Source of the DNA: an uncultured Clostridia bacterium
GTDB lineage: Bacteria; Bacillota; Clostridia; Oscillospirales; Acutalibacteraceae
Assembly (NCBI GenBank): GCA_937920235.1
Contig: CALGUK010000033.1
Coordinates: 124,001-188,000, forward strand
DNA: 64,000 nt
Direction of reading: 5' to 3'
A model generated the notes under the pieces. That model saw only the letters and a list, made by a program, of their open reading frames with translations. It was not told the origin of the DNA and searched no databases. Below are positions 50,716 through 60,083 of the stretch, in pieces. A program made the translations under genes and the position numbers. How positions within the stretch are numbered: position 1 is the stretch's first letter; each line of letters begins with the position of its first letter.

Positions 50716-53064
50716 ATGTCAAAGATAGTTAATGATGCAATATCCATTGCAAAAAATAAATACCTTAAGGAGCTCGGAGAGTTAACCTCATATGAATTAC
50801 ATGATGTTATCTCCTGTGCGGTTATGTCGTATATTGCTGACGATTGGAAAAGCAGCAGAGAAAAAAGAGTCAAGAACAGAACAGCGTATTATTTTTCTGC
50901 AGAATTTCTTGTCGGCAGAGCGATATATAATAATTTGGTATCAAAAAGCTTATATGATGATATTGAAAAAGGCTTAAACGAATACGGTCTCTCGCTGAAA
51001 TCCTTAGAGGATATTGAGGATGCCGCATTAGGAAACGGAGGACTGGGACGTCTTGCCGCATGTTTTCTTGAAAGTGCCGCAACTCTCAATATTCCGCTTG
51101 ACGGGTACGGAATAAGATATAAATACGGTCTGTTCAGACAGGATTTTGAGGACGGATTTCAGACAGAGACAGCAGATGATTGGACCCGATGGGGTGATCC
51201 CTGGTCTGTCAGATGCGAAAGCGAAGCTGTAAATGTCGAATTTAAAAATATGACGGTCAGAGCTGTTCCGTATGATATGCCGGTTATCGGTTACGGGACT
51301 GAAAATGTCGGAACACTGAGACTTTGGCAGAGTGAATCTCTTTTGCCGTTCGATTTTGATTTATTCAACTCACAGAAATATGATAAATCTGTTGCGTTGA
51401 AAAATAGAGCCGAGGACATTTCAAGAGTTCTTTATCCAAACGACGACAATATTGAGGGCAAAAAACTAAGGCTTAAACAACAGTACTTCTTCTCAAGTGC
51501 TTCGTTGCAGGATATTATCAGAAAATACAAAGCTGTTCACGGCAATGATTTCAGCAGATTTTCCTATTATGTCACTATCCAGCTTAATGATACTCATCCT
51601 GTAATTTCTATTCCCGAGCTGATAAGGCTTTTAACCGAGAATGAAAATGTGGATTTTGATTTTGCGGTCGAAATAACAAAAAACGTATTCAATTATACAA
51701 ACCACACCATTATGCAGGAAGCTCTTGAAAAATGGGATGTTAAAATTATCCGCGAAACAATTCCGCAGGTTCTAGATATTATCAGAAAGCTTGACAGAAT
51801 GCTCAAAAAAGAGCTTAAAATGAAAAAAATAGACAAAGAAAAAGCTGAGAATATGCAAATTATTCAGGATAAGCGTGTTCACATGGCATATCTTGCAATA
51901 TTCTGTTCAAAATATGTCAACGGTGTTGCGAGAATTCATACTGACATTCTGAAAAATGATGTTCTTAAGGATTGGTATGAATTATATCCGGAAAAATTTC
52001 AGAATAAAACAAACGGAATAACACAGAGAAGATGGATACTGCTTTGCAATCGTGAGCTTTCTGCACTGATTACCGAGCTTTTGGGAACAGATGATTGGAT
52101 AACAAATCTTGATATGCTCAAGGACCTTGAAAAGTATGCTGATGATGAAATTATCTTAAACAGATTTGTTGAAATCAAAAAAGAGAAAAAGCGTCAGTTA
52201 GCCGAATATATCAGAATTCGCGACGGAGTTAATGTTGATGCTGATACAATTTTCGATATTCAGATTAAACGTCTTCATGAGTACAAACGTCAATTTCTTA
52301 ATGCACTTGCCATTCTTGAACTTTACTTTGAAATCAAGGAAGGTTCTCTTAAAGATTTTGAACCGACAACATTTATTTTCGGCGCCAAATCCGCACCCGG
52401 TTATGCAAGGGCAAAGGGTATAATAAAGCTTATCAATGAAATTGCAAAGCTTATTGATAACGACGAATATGTTTCAAAATATATCAAGGTTGTTTTCGTT
52501 AAAAACTATAACGTCTCTTATGCCGAAAAGCTTGTTGCTGCTGCGGATGTAAGTGAACAGATTTCAACCGCCGGTACGGAAGCAAGCGGCACGGGGAATA
52601 TGAAGCTTATGCTCAACGGTGCGGTTACTCTCGGCACTTATGATGGTGCAAACATTGAAATTGTCGAAGAAGCTGGGGAAGAGAATAATTATATTTTCGG
52701 TGCTCGTGTACAGGATATTGAGGAAATTAAAGATAAATACTCATCAACAGAATATTACGAAACCGATGATAAAATCAAACGCGTTCTCGATGCTCTTGTT
52801 GACGGTACTTTGAAGGACGGAAGAACAAAGATTTTCAAAGAGCTTTATGATTCTGTCCTTAAGGGCGCATCCTGGCATAAGCCTGACCATTACTATTTAC
52901 TTCTCGATTTTAACGACTATGTTGAAACGAAGAAGCGAGTGAATTCTGATTACAAGAATAAAATGGAATTTTACAAAAAATGTTGGATTAATATGTGTAA
53001 TGCAGGTAAATTTTCATCTGACAGAACTATTAAAGAGTATGCCGATGAAATCTGGCATATATAA
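50716..53064 (+). CDS. Alpha-glucan (glycogen/maltodextrin) phosphorylase
   Basis: 782 residues of the GT35 family. RTAYYFSAEFLVGRAIYNNL, DAALGNGGLGRLAACFLES and YGIRYKYGLFRQDFEDGFQTE are conserved N-terminal blocks. The PLP site is in EASGTGNMKLMLNGAVTLG, where the lysine binds the cofactor. Phosphorylases of this family cut terminal glucose from glucans as glucose-1-phosphate. Its place behind malQ and the importer suggests maltodextrin as the main substrate, but glycogen cannot be excluded. It is the last gene of the operon. Confidence 0.95.
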   Translation: MSKIVNDAISIAKNKYLKELGELTSYELHDVISCAVMSYIADDWKSSREKRVKNRTAYYFSAEFLVGRAIYNNLVSKSLYDDIEKGLNEYGLSLKSLEDIEDAALGNGGLGRLAACFLESAATLNIPLDGYGIRYKYGLFRQDFEDGFQTETADDWTRWGDPWSVRCESEAVNVEFKNMTVRAVPYDMPVIGYGTENVGTLRLWQSESLLPFDFDLFNSQKYDKSVALKNRAEDISRVLYPNDDNIEGKKLRLKQQYFFSSASLQDIIRKYKAVHGNDFSRFSYYVTIQLNDTHPVISIPELIRLLTENENVDFDFAVEITKNVFNYTNHTIMQEALEKWDVKIIRETIPQVLDIIRKLDRMLKKELKMKKIDKEKAENMQIIQDKRVHMAYLAIFCSKYVNGVARIHTDILKNDVLKDWYELYPEKFQNKTNGITQRRWILLCNRELSALITELLGTDDWITNLDMLKDLEKYADDEIILNRFVEIKKEKKRQLAEYIRIRDGVNVDADTIFDIQIKRLHEYKRQFLNALAILELYFEIKEGSLKDFEPTTFIFGAKSAPGYARAKGIIKLINEIAKLIDNDEYVSKYIKVVFVKNYNVSYAEKLVAAADVSEQISTAGTEASGTGNMKLMLNGAVTLGTYDGANIEIVEEAGEENNYIFGARVQDIEEIKDKYSSTEYYETDDKIKRVLDALVDGTLKDGRTKIFKELYDSVLKGASWHKPDHYYLLLDFNDYVETKKRVNSDYKNKMEFYKKCWINMCNAGKFSSDRTIKEYADEIWHI

Positions 53065-53070
53065 AGAATG

Positions 53071-53092
53071 AAAGGACTCGTTTGAGTCCTTT
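53071..53092 (+). terminator. Terminator of the maltodextrin operon
   Basis: AAAGGACTC (53071-53079) pairs with GAGTCCTTT (53084-53092), followed by TTCTTGC. Confidence 0.85.
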
Positions 53093-53155
53093 TTCTTGCA
53101 TATTTTTACATTTCAATATATAATAATATAGATTAATTTTCAAGTTGGTGTTTAT

Positions 53156-53644
53156 ATGGCTTTTGATTGTGGATTTACAAAAGAACATAATTGGTTTCGT
53201 TATCGGGCAGCAGCAATAATTGTCGAAGATAATTGTGTATTATTTGCAGGTAATGAAACAGCAGATTATCTATATTCAATCGGCGGAGCAATACATATGA
53301 ACGAGTCATCAGAAGATGCTGTAAAACGCGAAGTGTTTGAAGAAACCGGCGTACATTACGAAGTTAATAGGTTAGCTGTAATTCACGAAAACTTTTTCTA
53401 TGGCGATGCCGGAACACAGCCTGATACGTTTTGTCATGAAGTTGCGTTTTATTATCTAATGAAGCCAAGAGGAACAAAGAAATTAAATAGTAATAGTTAT
53501 ACATGTGGTGGTTATAAAGAATCAGTGTATTGGATTCCTATTGGAGAATTAGATAAATACAAAGCCTTTCCAACATTTATGAAAGAATACCTAAAAACTA
53601 TGCCAAAAGAAATAATGCATATTGTAACGAATGAGAGAGAATAA
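53156..53644 (+). CDS. Nudix hydrolase
   Basis: 162 residues. The full Nudix box is present: GAIHMNESSEDAVKREVFEETGV split as G-x5-E-x7-REVFEETGV, which binds the divalent metal. The pattern WFRYRAAAIIVEDNCVLFAGNE before it is common. The enzyme should hydrolyse a nucleoside diphosphate linked to another group; the substrate is not readable. It is 2 bases before the biotin ligase gene and may be cotranscribed with it. Confidence 0.9.
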   Translation: MAFDCGFTKEHNWFRYRAAAIIVEDNCVLFAGNETADYLYSIGGAIHMNESSEDAVKREVFEETGVHYEVNRLAVIHENFFYGDAGTQPDTFCHEVAFYYLMKPRGTKKLNSNSYTCGGYKESVYWIPIGELDKYKAFPTFMKEYLKTMPKEIMHIVTNERE

Positions 53645-53646
53645 TT

Positions 53647-54414
53647 TTGGACAAAAAAGTATTAGAACAGTATTTAAACCCAAAACTGAATATCACAATT
53701 TTTGATGAGCTTGATTCTACAAATAATTATTTAAAGACATTGGGATCACAAGGCGATAAAGAAAATCAACTCGTTATCGCTTTAAGCCAAACAGGTGGCA
53801 GAGGCAGAATGGGCAGGTCCTTTTATTCTCCTAAAGGAACAGGTATTTACTTTTCTCTACTCCTGCATCCCGAATTTTCTGCCGAAAAATCACTTTTTTT
53901 GACAGTTATGGCGGCAGTTTCTGTCACAGAAGCTGTTATTAAGTACAATAAAAACGATGTAAAAATTAAGTGGGTAAATGATATTTATATCGACGGTAAA
54001 AAGGTGTGCGGAATACTTACCGAAGGTTCAATTAACTCTGAAAAAATGCTTGATTATGCCGTTGTCGGTATAGGAATAAATGTTATCACACCCGAAGGCG
54101 GTTTTCCCGAGGATATCAAAAATATTGCAACTGCAATTTTCCCGGGAAAAGCAGATGATAACATAAATGAAAAAATAGTTGCAGAAGTAATCAACAGATT
54201 TTTTGATATGTATAACGGAAATGATACTGATTTCGTTGACAGATACAAAAAGTATTCGTATTTAACAGGTAAAGAAATCAATATTATTTCAGGTGAAATA
54301 ACAAGAGCCGCAACTGTTTTAGGTATTACGGATGATTGCCATTTACTTGTCAAAAATGAAAATGGCGAAATCGAGGAGATTTCGTCGGGAGATGTCAGTG
54401 TGAGGTTAAAATGA
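53647..54414 (+). CDS. birA: Biotin--[acetyl-CoA-carboxylase] ligase (no DNA-binding domain)
   Basis: 255 residues from a TTG at 53647, which lies after a GAGAGAGAA site; no ATG is near. Biotin ligase motifs are visible: FDELDSTNNYL, QTGGRGRMGRSFYSP (biotinyl-AMP site), IKWVNDIYIDGKKVCGILTEG, and VVGIGINV. There is no N-terminal helix-turn-helix, so it is a class I enzyme that does not repress transcription. It attaches biotin to carboxylases. The stop overlaps the bioY start (ATGA). Confidence 0.92.
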   Translation: MDKKVLEQYLNPKLNITIFDELDSTNNYLKTLGSQGDKENQLVIALSQTGGRGRMGRSFYSPKGTGIYFSLLLHPEFSAEKSLFLTVMAAVSVTEAVIKYNKNDVKIKWVNDIYIDGKKVCGILTEGSINSEKMLDYAVVGIGINVITPEGGFPEDIKNIATAIFPGKADDNINEKIVAEVINRFFDMYNGNDTDFVDRYKKYSYLTGKEINIISGEITRAATVLGITDDCHLLVKNENGEIEEISSGDVSVRLK

Positions 54415-54971
54415 AAAGAAAATATTTGATTGTTACCTTAACACTTTCGGCACTGTTTTGTACCTTGATTTGTGTTGGTTCATTTATCAGATTTCCAATG
54501 CCAAATTTAATGCCGATGACATTACAAACATTTTTTGTGTTACTTACAGGAATGGTGTTGCCATTGAAGGCATCTGCTCTTGCAACAGTAAGTTATATGG
54601 TTCTTGGTCTTATTGGACTGCCGGTCTATTCAGGTGGTGGGGGATTAGGATACGTTTTAATGCCTAATTTCGGCTTTATAATCGGTTTTGTAATTGCAAG
54701 TATTATAATGAGTATTTTAACCCAAAAGTTCAACAAATGCACATTTTGGCATTTGTTTGTTATATCTTCACTTGGTTTTATAATAATCTATATAATAGGT
54801 GTTTTATATTTCGCATTTATCACAAATATATTTAACAGCAACGATTATTCAGCAATCTGGTTTGTTCAGACAATATTCCTGCCGTTTTTACCGAAAGAAA
54901 TTATATGCATCATTTTATCTTCATTTTCAGCATATAAAATAAGACCATATATAACAAAAATCCCACAGTAA
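54411..54971 (+). CDS. bioY: Biotin transporter BioY (ECF substrate-binding subunit)
   Basis: 186 residues with six membrane helices. FPMPNLMPMTLQTFFVLLTGMVLPLKASALATVSYMVLGLIGLPVYSGGGG is the diagnostic BioY region (split here from LQTFFVLL to GLPVYSGGGG), and LMPNFGFIIGF follows. It captures biotin, working with the general ECF ATPases and EcfT encoded elsewhere. It overlaps birA by four bases, which fits biotin uptake and use in one operon. Confidence 0.9.
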   Translation: MKRKYLIVTLTLSALFCTLICVGSFIRFPMPNLMPMTLQTFFVLLTGMVLPLKASALATVSYMVLGLIGLPVYSGGGGLGYVLMPNFGFIIGFVIASIIMSILTQKFNKCTFWHLFVISSLGFIIIYIIGVLYFAFITNIFNSNDYSAIWFVQTIFLPFLPKEIICIILSSFSAYKIRPYITKIPQ

Positions 54972-54982
54972 AGTGAGATTTT
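54957..54982. terminator. Hairpin between bioY and the convergent GNAT gene
   Basis: AAAATCCCAC (54957-54966) pairs with GTGAGATTTT (54973-54982) with one mismatch; it includes the bioY stop. Confidence 0.5.
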
Positions 54983-55039
54983 ATCATTACATTTCCATTT
55001 TTGAAATTTGAAATTTCGCAGATTCGTCACAATATAATT

Positions 55040-55462
55040 TTATAATTCCTTCATAAATCTAATTTGCTGTTTTTCATTACCGTAACCAATAGCACGGTAA
55101 AATTTATGAGCTTCAGGTCGAAAAAATCCCGAATTAAGCCTTATCATTTCAATGCCTTTTTCTCTTGCCCAATTTTCTGCGGCATTCATAAGTTCTTTTC
55201 CATATCCTTTTCTTTGGTGTTCTTTTGAAACTACCATACCCTGAATATTAGCCATACTTTTATAATACAAAGTATTAAAGATTACAATATGAACATAGCC
55301 AACAACCTCACTATTAGCCTCTGCAACAAAAACACATTCGTTGTTTGGGTCAAGGTTTTCCAATCTGCTTTTTACAAGCTCAACATCACATTTATATCCT
55401 AAATCTTCAGAGGATAATTTTTGTAATTCAACACAATCAGTTGAGTTAGCATTTCTAATCAT
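55040..55462 (-). CDS. GNAT-family N-acetyltransferase
   Basis: 140 residues. Acetyl-CoA-binding motif A is in VSKEHQRKGYGKELMNAAENWARE (Q/R-x-x-G-x-G/A form QRKGYG), with ECVFVAEANSEVVGYVHIVIF as the preceding beta strands and PEAHKFYRAIGY as motif B. It transfers an acetyl group to an amine; the target is unknown. It is 17 bases after the pyrimidine nucleoside phosphorylase gene and is likely read with the deo-type operon. Confidence 0.9.
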   Translation of the reverse strand: MIRNANSTDCVELQKLSSEDLGYKCDVELVKSRLENLDPNNECVFVAEANSEVVGYVHIVIFNTLYYKSMANIQGMVVSKEHQRKGYGKELMNAAENWAREKGIEMIRLNSGFFRPEAHKFYRAIGYGNEKQQIRFMKEL

Positions 55463-55478
55463 CTGTAATTTTACCTCG

Positions 55479-56768
55479 TTATCTTATCGTTTTATAAATT
55501 AAAGGCTTTATTTTAGGCTTTTCTGCTCCAATTGTAAATGAGGTGCTGAAAAGCTTTTCTGCGTTTTTAAGCTTTTCGTCTGTTTCAGCATATAGAATTG
55601 CAATTGTATTTCCAATTTTGACTTCATCACAAGTCTTTTTATAAAGCACAATTCCGGCACCATAGTCGATTGTATCAGATTTCTTTTCACGGCCTGCTCC
55701 GAGTAAAACAGCACTTTCGCCGACAATCCGTGAATCGATACTCTGAATATACCCTTTTTTATCTGCCTTGATTTCAAGTGACTTTTTTGCAACAGGCAAA
55801 GCAGAAAAATCAGTGTTTCCGCCCTGTGCTGCTACAAACTCAACAAATTTATTATAAGCTGAGCCGTTTTCAAGTGACTGCTCGGCTTTTTTATAGGCAT
55901 CCTCATAATTCCAATCAAAAGAAATACTAAGAATAGTAGCTGACAGAACAAGGCATAATTCTCTTAATTGTCTGTCACCGCGGTTGTTTAGAATATCGAG
56001 AACTTCTTTTATTTCAAGTGAATTACCGACATTTGAACCGAGTGGTATATCCATATCGGTAATTACAGCCGCGATATTTCTTCCGCACATTTTACCAATA
56101 TTGACCATTGTTTCGGCAAGATGTGTTGCACTTTTTTCATCCTTCATAAATGCTCCGCTTCCGCATTTAACATCAAGAACAATGTTCTGTGCACCTGCAG
56201 CAATTTTTTTGCTCATTATACTTGAGGCTATGAGAGAAATATTGTCAACAGTTGCCGTAACATCTCTTAATGAATATATCTTTTTATCGGCAGGAGCTAA
56301 ATTGCCGGTCTGACCTATTATGGAAATTCCGATGGAATTGACCTGTTTGAAAAAATCGTCTTTTTCCAAAGACACATTAAATCCGCTGATGCTTTCAAGC
56401 TTATCTATCGTTCCGCCCGTATGACCAAGTCCGCGTCCGCTCATTTTAGCCATTTTAATACCGAGTGAAGTGCAAATCGGAGCAACTATAAGTGAAGTTT
56501 TGTCACCGACACCGCCTGTTGAGTGCTTATCTGCGGTTATTCCGTCAATTGATGATAAATCAAGCATATCTCCGGACTTTGCCATACTTTCAGTAAGATT
56601 TACGGTTTCTTCTTCATCCATTCCATTGATAAATATAGCCATTAAAAGTGCAGAAGCCTGATAATCTTCAATTTTATCGTCAGTGTATCCACGAACAAAA
56701 AAATCTATTTCCTCTTTTGTCAGCTTGTGTCCGTCACGTTTTTTCTCGATAATATCATAAATTCTCAT
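55479..56768 (-). CDS. pdp: Pyrimidine-nucleoside phosphorylase
   Basis: 429 residues from the ATG at 56768, after AGGTGA; a GTG at 56777 would overlap this site. The family signature SGRGLGHTGGTIDKLESI is present, as are DKHSTGGVGDKTSLI (phosphate-binding) and KKIAAGAQNIVLDVKCGSGAFM. It cleaves thymidine, uridine or deoxyuridine with phosphate to base and (deoxy)ribose-1-phosphate, feeding DeoB and DeoC encoded upstream. It could equally be named deoA. Confidence 0.92.
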   Translation of the reverse strand: MRIYDIIEKKRDGHKLTKEEIDFFVRGYTDDKIEDYQASALLMAIFINGMDEEETVNLTESMAKSGDMLDLSSIDGITADKHSTGGVGDKTSLIVAPICTSLGIKMAKMSGRGLGHTGGTIDKLESISGFNVSLEKDDFFKQVNSIGISIIGQTGNLAPADKKIYSLRDVTATVDNISLIASSIMSKKIAAGAQNIVLDVKCGSGAFMKDEKSATHLAETMVNIGKMCGRNIAAVITDMDIPLGSNVGNSLEIKEVLDILNNRGDRQLRELCLVLSATILSISFDWNYEDAYKKAEQSLENGSAYNKFVEFVAAQGGNTDFSALPVAKKSLEIKADKKGYIQSIDSRIVGESAVLLGAGREKKSDTIDYGAGIVLYKKTCDEVKIGNTIAILYAETDEKLKNAEKLFSTSFTIGAEKPKIKPLIYKTIR

Positions 56769-56769
56769 A

Positions 56770-57180
56770 TTATTCACCTAATTTTGATTTATTGAATGAA
56801 CAGGGAAGAAGTTCTTTTAAAGTATATTCCTTTATGTTATTTTCATCAATTCCGATGTAAATTTTAAATTCAGCATCGCAAAACTCAGTCAACGCTTGTC
56901 TGCAAGCACCGCAGGGCATTGCAAAATCAGATATAATTCCGCACTTACCTCCAACAACACAAATTGCCTTAAAACTCTTTTCACCGCTTGCTATTGCGGA
57001 GAAGAGTGCAGTTCTTTCGGCACAGTTAGTAAGTGAAAAAGATGCGTTTTCTATATTACAACCTTTATATATATTTCCGTTACTGCATAACAAAGCTGCC
57101 CCGACATTATAATCGGAATAAGGTGCATAGGAATTCTTCATTGCATCCTTTGCTGACAGAAAAAGCTCTTTCTTTTCCAT
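56770..57180 (-). CDS. cdd: Cytidine deaminase
   Basis: 136 residues. The active site is complete: ENASFSLTNCAERTALFSAI (zinc Cys and catalytic Glu) and MPCGACRQALTEF (two zinc cysteines). It deaminates cytidine and deoxycytidine to uridine forms, the substrates of the next enzyme. The gene lies between deoB (4 bases before) and pdp (1 base after), in a tight operon. Confidence 0.95.
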   Translation of the reverse strand: MEKKELFLSAKDAMKNSYAPYSDYNVGAALLCSNGNIYKGCNIENASFSLTNCAERTALFSAIASGEKSFKAICVVGGKCGIISDFAMPCGACRQALTEFCDAEFKIYIGIDENNIKEYTLKELLPCSFNKSKLGE

Positions 57181-57184
57181 GATA

Positions 57185-58306
57185 TCACCCTAAATCAAAA
57201 TTATTTAAAATTATTTTACTGATGTAATTATATCCTTTAATAGTACCAAGGTTTTCGGGCTTAATGTTATTCGCATAAATGAGCAAAGGCACTTGCTCCC
57301 TTGTGTGGTCAGTACCTATAAACCCAGGGTCACAACCGTGATCGGCTGTTATAATCAGTAAATCATCATATCTCATCTTCGGGATAAAATCGTTCAACCA
57401 TTTGTCAAATTCACTTATGGCATTCGCATAACCGTCAATATCACGTCTGTGACCGTATTTCATATCAAAATCGACGAGATTTGTGAAAACAATTCCGTTA
57501 AAGTCGGCATTTGTCAATTCAAGTATTTTTATCATACCTTCATCGTTTGAGTGAGTAAGGTATGCTTGTGTTATACCGCGATGTGCAAAAATATCTGCAA
57601 TTTTACCAACGGAAATAACCTCAAAACCGCTAACCTTCAATTTATCAAGCATTGTACTCACAGGAGGTTCCACCGAATAATCGCGACGTTTGTCAGTTCT
57701 TGTAAACGGGTATTCTCCGTTAAACGGTCTTGCAATAACACGTCCGACTGCGTGTTCGCCGACGAGAATTTTTCTTGCAATTTTACAGTATTCATAAAGC
57801 TTTTCAATCGGTACAATATCCGTATGTGCCGCAATCTGAAAAACACTGTCAGCAGATGTATAGACAATCAGCTTTCCTGTTTTAATATGCTCTTTGCCGT
57901 AATCAGCGATAACTTGAGTACCGGAATAGGTTTTATTGCATAGGATTTCACAACCGGTTTGTTTTTCAAACTCTTCAATTATTTTGTTTGGAAAACCATT
58001 TGGGTAAGTAGGCATAGATTTTTCAGAAATAATACCTGCAATCTCAAAATGCCCTATAGTAGTGTCCTTACCTTTCGATAATTCTTGCAAAGCACCGAAT
58101 TTTCCGATAGGGGAAGAATAATCTTCAAGCTCTACACCGTCTATATTACATAAACCAAGTTTAACAAGATTTGAAATAATAAATTTTTCTGATTTTGAAA
58201 TACTTTTAAGAGTATTTGCACCCAAATCCCCAAATTTTTCAGCATCAGGAGCGTTGCCTATACCGAAACTGTCAAGCACAATAAGAAAAACTCTTTTATA
58301 TTGCAT
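57185..58306 (-). CDS. deoB: Phosphopentomutase
   Basis: 373 residues. The start FLIVLDSFGIGNAPDAEKFGDLGANTL and the metal-binding motif ITADHGCDPGFIGTDHTREQVPLL match DeoB. It isomerises (deoxy)ribose-1-phosphate to the 5-phosphate with Mn2+. Its ATG overlaps the deoC stop by one base (TAATG). The product goes to DeoC. Confidence 0.96.
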   Translation of the reverse strand: MQYKRVFLIVLDSFGIGNAPDAEKFGDLGANTLKSISKSEKFIISNLVKLGLCNIDGVELEDYSSPIGKFGALQELSKGKDTTIGHFEIAGIISEKSMPTYPNGFPNKIIEEFEKQTGCEILCNKTYSGTQVIADYGKEHIKTGKLIVYTSADSVFQIAAHTDIVPIEKLYEYCKIARKILVGEHAVGRVIARPFNGEYPFTRTDKRRDYSVEPPVSTMLDKLKVSGFEVISVGKIADIFAHRGITQAYLTHSNDEGMIKILELTNADFNGIVFTNLVDFDMKYGHRRDIDGYANAISEFDKWLNDFIPKMRYDDLLIITADHGCDPGFIGTDHTREQVPLLIYANNIKPENLGTIKGYNYISKIILNNFDLG

Positions 58307-58971
58307 TAATAACCACTGCCTTGTTCGTTTTTAACAATTTTTACTATTCTGCTTGTGCCGAGTCTCTCAGCACCGAGATTAAGGAAATCCTCAGCATCCT
58401 TTATTGAGGCGATTCCGCCTGCAGCCTTAATTTTTTTGCCGTTAGTAGTATGCTTTGCAAATAGTTCGATATCCTCTTTAGTTGCTCCGCCAACAGAAAA
58501 GCCTGTTGAGGTTTTGATATAGTCTGCATCTGATTCTGATACGATTTCACACATTTTTATCTTCTCATCTTCAGTAAGAAGACATGTTTCTATGATAACT
58601 TTCAAAAGACGGCCGTTGCAGGCTTCTTTAACAGTGTTGATTTCATTGATAATGTCTTCGTATTTTTTATCTTTTAACCAGCCTATATTTATTACCATAT
58701 CAATTTCGTCAGCACCGTTTTTTACAGCGTCAGCAGCTTCAAATGCCTTGGTTTTAGTTGTTGAATATCCGTTCGGAAAGCCGATAACGGTACAAATTGC
58801 AAGCTTTTTACCTGCATAATCCTTTGCCTGTCTGACAAATGAAGCGGGAATACAGACGGATGCTGTTTTAAATTTAATTCCGTCATCACAAATTGATTTT
58901 ATTTCTTCCCACGTTGCGTTTTGTGCAAGTAGTGTGTGGTCAACCTTTGATAAAATTTCATTGATGTTCAT
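58306..58971 (-). CDS. deoC: Deoxyribose-phosphate aldolase
   Basis: 221 residues. KVDHTLLAQNATWEEIKSICDDG and the Schiff-base lysine motif DYIKTSTGFSVGGATKED identify DeoC. It splits deoxyribose-5-phosphate to glyceraldehyde-3-phosphate and acetaldehyde. The ribosome site GCGGAGG is inside the end of the upstream gene, only 2 bases away, so the operon starts at least one gene earlier. Confidence 0.96.
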   Translation of the reverse strand: MNINEILSKVDHTLLAQNATWEEIKSICDDGIKFKTASVCIPASFVRQAKDYAGKKLAICTVIGFPNGYSTTKTKAFEAADAVKNGADEIDMVINIGWLKDKKYEDIINEINTVKEACNGRLLKVIIETCLLTEDEKIKMCEIVSESDADYIKTSTGFSVGGATKEDIELFAKHTTNGKKIKAAGGIASIKDAEDFLNLGAERLGTSRIVKIVKNEQGSGY

Positions 58972-58973
58972 AA

Positions 58974-59534
58974 TTATTTTCCTCCGCAGGTTTTGCAGAA
59001 TGTATATCCACTGTTGAGATAATCGTTCATCTCTTCAACGGTAAGCGTTACGGTCTTTTTGTTCTCTTCTTTGGTTCTTACAGCGAATGTGCAATCTGCA
59101 AAATGTATTTTATTACTTGATGTATTTATGACGTATGTCGTTTTCGACACTGTATCGCTTGAGTGTGAGGTCGGTTCGGTTTTGTTGATTTCACTTGTGC
59201 TTTGTTCGGTACTTTTAACTTCATCTGATGCTTCTGTTTTGCTGTCATCGGTTTTCTCCGTCGGTACATCGGAAGCATAGGGAATAATACTATCAATTGT
59301 CTGATAATCTTCTGTAAATGTGTCAAGAACGCTCTCATAGTTTTCATCCTTAACTATAGGCGAAATTTCCTTTCCGCTGTTATTAGCGATTATTTCAAGA
59401 TTGTTGTTGATTTTAAAAAGCATAACAACAAGAACAATTAAAACGACGGAAAGTAAAAATAAATATGACGGAATTCGTTTAAGCGATTCGTCACTTGAGA
59501 AATATTTTTTAAATTTTTCAGTAAATTTTTCCAT
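58974..59534 (-). CDS. Membrane protein with C-terminal Ada/ComEC-like cysteine motif
   Basis: About 186 residues from the ATG at 59534, after GGAGGTG. An N-terminal cytoplasmic part (35 residues), one membrane helix (YLFLLSVVLIVLVVMLFKI), a Ser/Thr/Glu-rich linker of about 70 residues, and a C-terminal module of about 50 residues follow. That module (YVINTSSNKIHFADCTFAV...NDYLNSGYTFCKTCGGK) matches the small Y-V-x-N-x-x-x-K-x-F-H-x-x-x-C ... C-x-x-C motif found at the ends of secreted nucleases and other Firmicutes proteins, akin to the Ada metal-binding fold. It is outside the cell. It leads the deo operon; the functional link is unclear. Confidence 0.75.
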   Translation of the reverse strand: MEKFTEKFKKYFSSDESLKRIPSYLFLLSVVLIVLVVMLFKINNNLEIIANNSGKEISPIVKDENYESVLDTFTEDYQTIDSIIPYASDVPTEKTDDSKTEASDEVKSTEQSTSEINKTEPTSHSSDTVSKTTYVINTSSNKIHFADCTFAVRTKEENKKTVTLTVEEMNDYLNSGYTFCKTCGGK

Positions 59535-59656
59535 ATCTACACCTCCATATAATTCTATCATTTTATAATAACATTTTCAACAATATTATCACATTATAAT
59601 CAAATTGAATATAATGTTATGAGTAGATACTCAGATAAAAATAAGGAGAAAAAGAT

Positions 59657-59842
59657 ATGGAACAAACAAATTGTTGTGTATGTAAAGTGATGCCTAAGCT
59701 TCCCGAAGAAGTTGTTCCTGCTATGGCTTATGTACCTTTTCAGGTAGATTTGGTGACATATACCTGTGATGAAGCATTGAATAACGGTACACTTTTTCCG
59801 ACACTGGATAAAAATTTCTATGGAGGTAAATGCTTTGAATAA
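59657..59842 (+). CDS. cotJA: Spore coat protein CotJA
   Basis: 61 residues. LPEEVVPAMAYVPFQVDLVTYTCDEALNNGTLFPTLDKNF is the CotJA core (A-M-A-Y-V-P-x-Q and GTLFPELDKPF in the family). The N-terminus has two or three cysteines (NCCVCK). AAGGAG precedes the ATG. It is the first gene of cotJABC, which in Bacillus encodes inner coat proteins made in the mother cell under sigma-E; I cannot define the promoter here. Its end overlaps the cotJB start by eight bases. Confidence 0.9.
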   Translation: MEQTNCCVCKVMPKLPEEVVPAMAYVPFQVDLVTYTCDEALNNGTLFPTLDKNFYGGKCFE

Positions 59843-60083
59843 AACTAAACTTATGAGGGAAATCTCATCGGTCGAGTTTGCCGCGTGGGAACTTCATTTG
59901 TATCTTGATACACATCCTTGTGATGAAAAGGCACTCGAAATGCAGAGAAAATACAGTGAGCGTGCAGAACAGCTAAGAAAAGAATATGAAGAAAGTTGCG
60001 GCCCGTTAAATTATAAATCCGGAAGCGGAATGAACTGGGTAAAAAATCCTTGGCCGTGGGAATATATGGAGTGTGATTGCTGA
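59835..60083 (+). CDS. cotJB: Spore coat protein CotJB
   Basis: About 82 residues. A TTG start at 59835 lies seven bases after GGAGGT; the ATG at 59820 lies before this site and is less likely. REISSVEFAAWELHLYLDTHPCDEKALEMQRKYSE and NWVKNPWPWEYMECDC match CotJB. It overlaps cotJA and shares TGATG with cotJC. It needs CotJC for stable assembly in B. subtilis. Confidence 0.9.
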   Translation: MNKTKLMREISSVEFAAWELHLYLDTHPCDEKALEMQRKYSERAEQLRKEYEESCGPLNYKSGSGMNWVKNPWPWEYMECDC

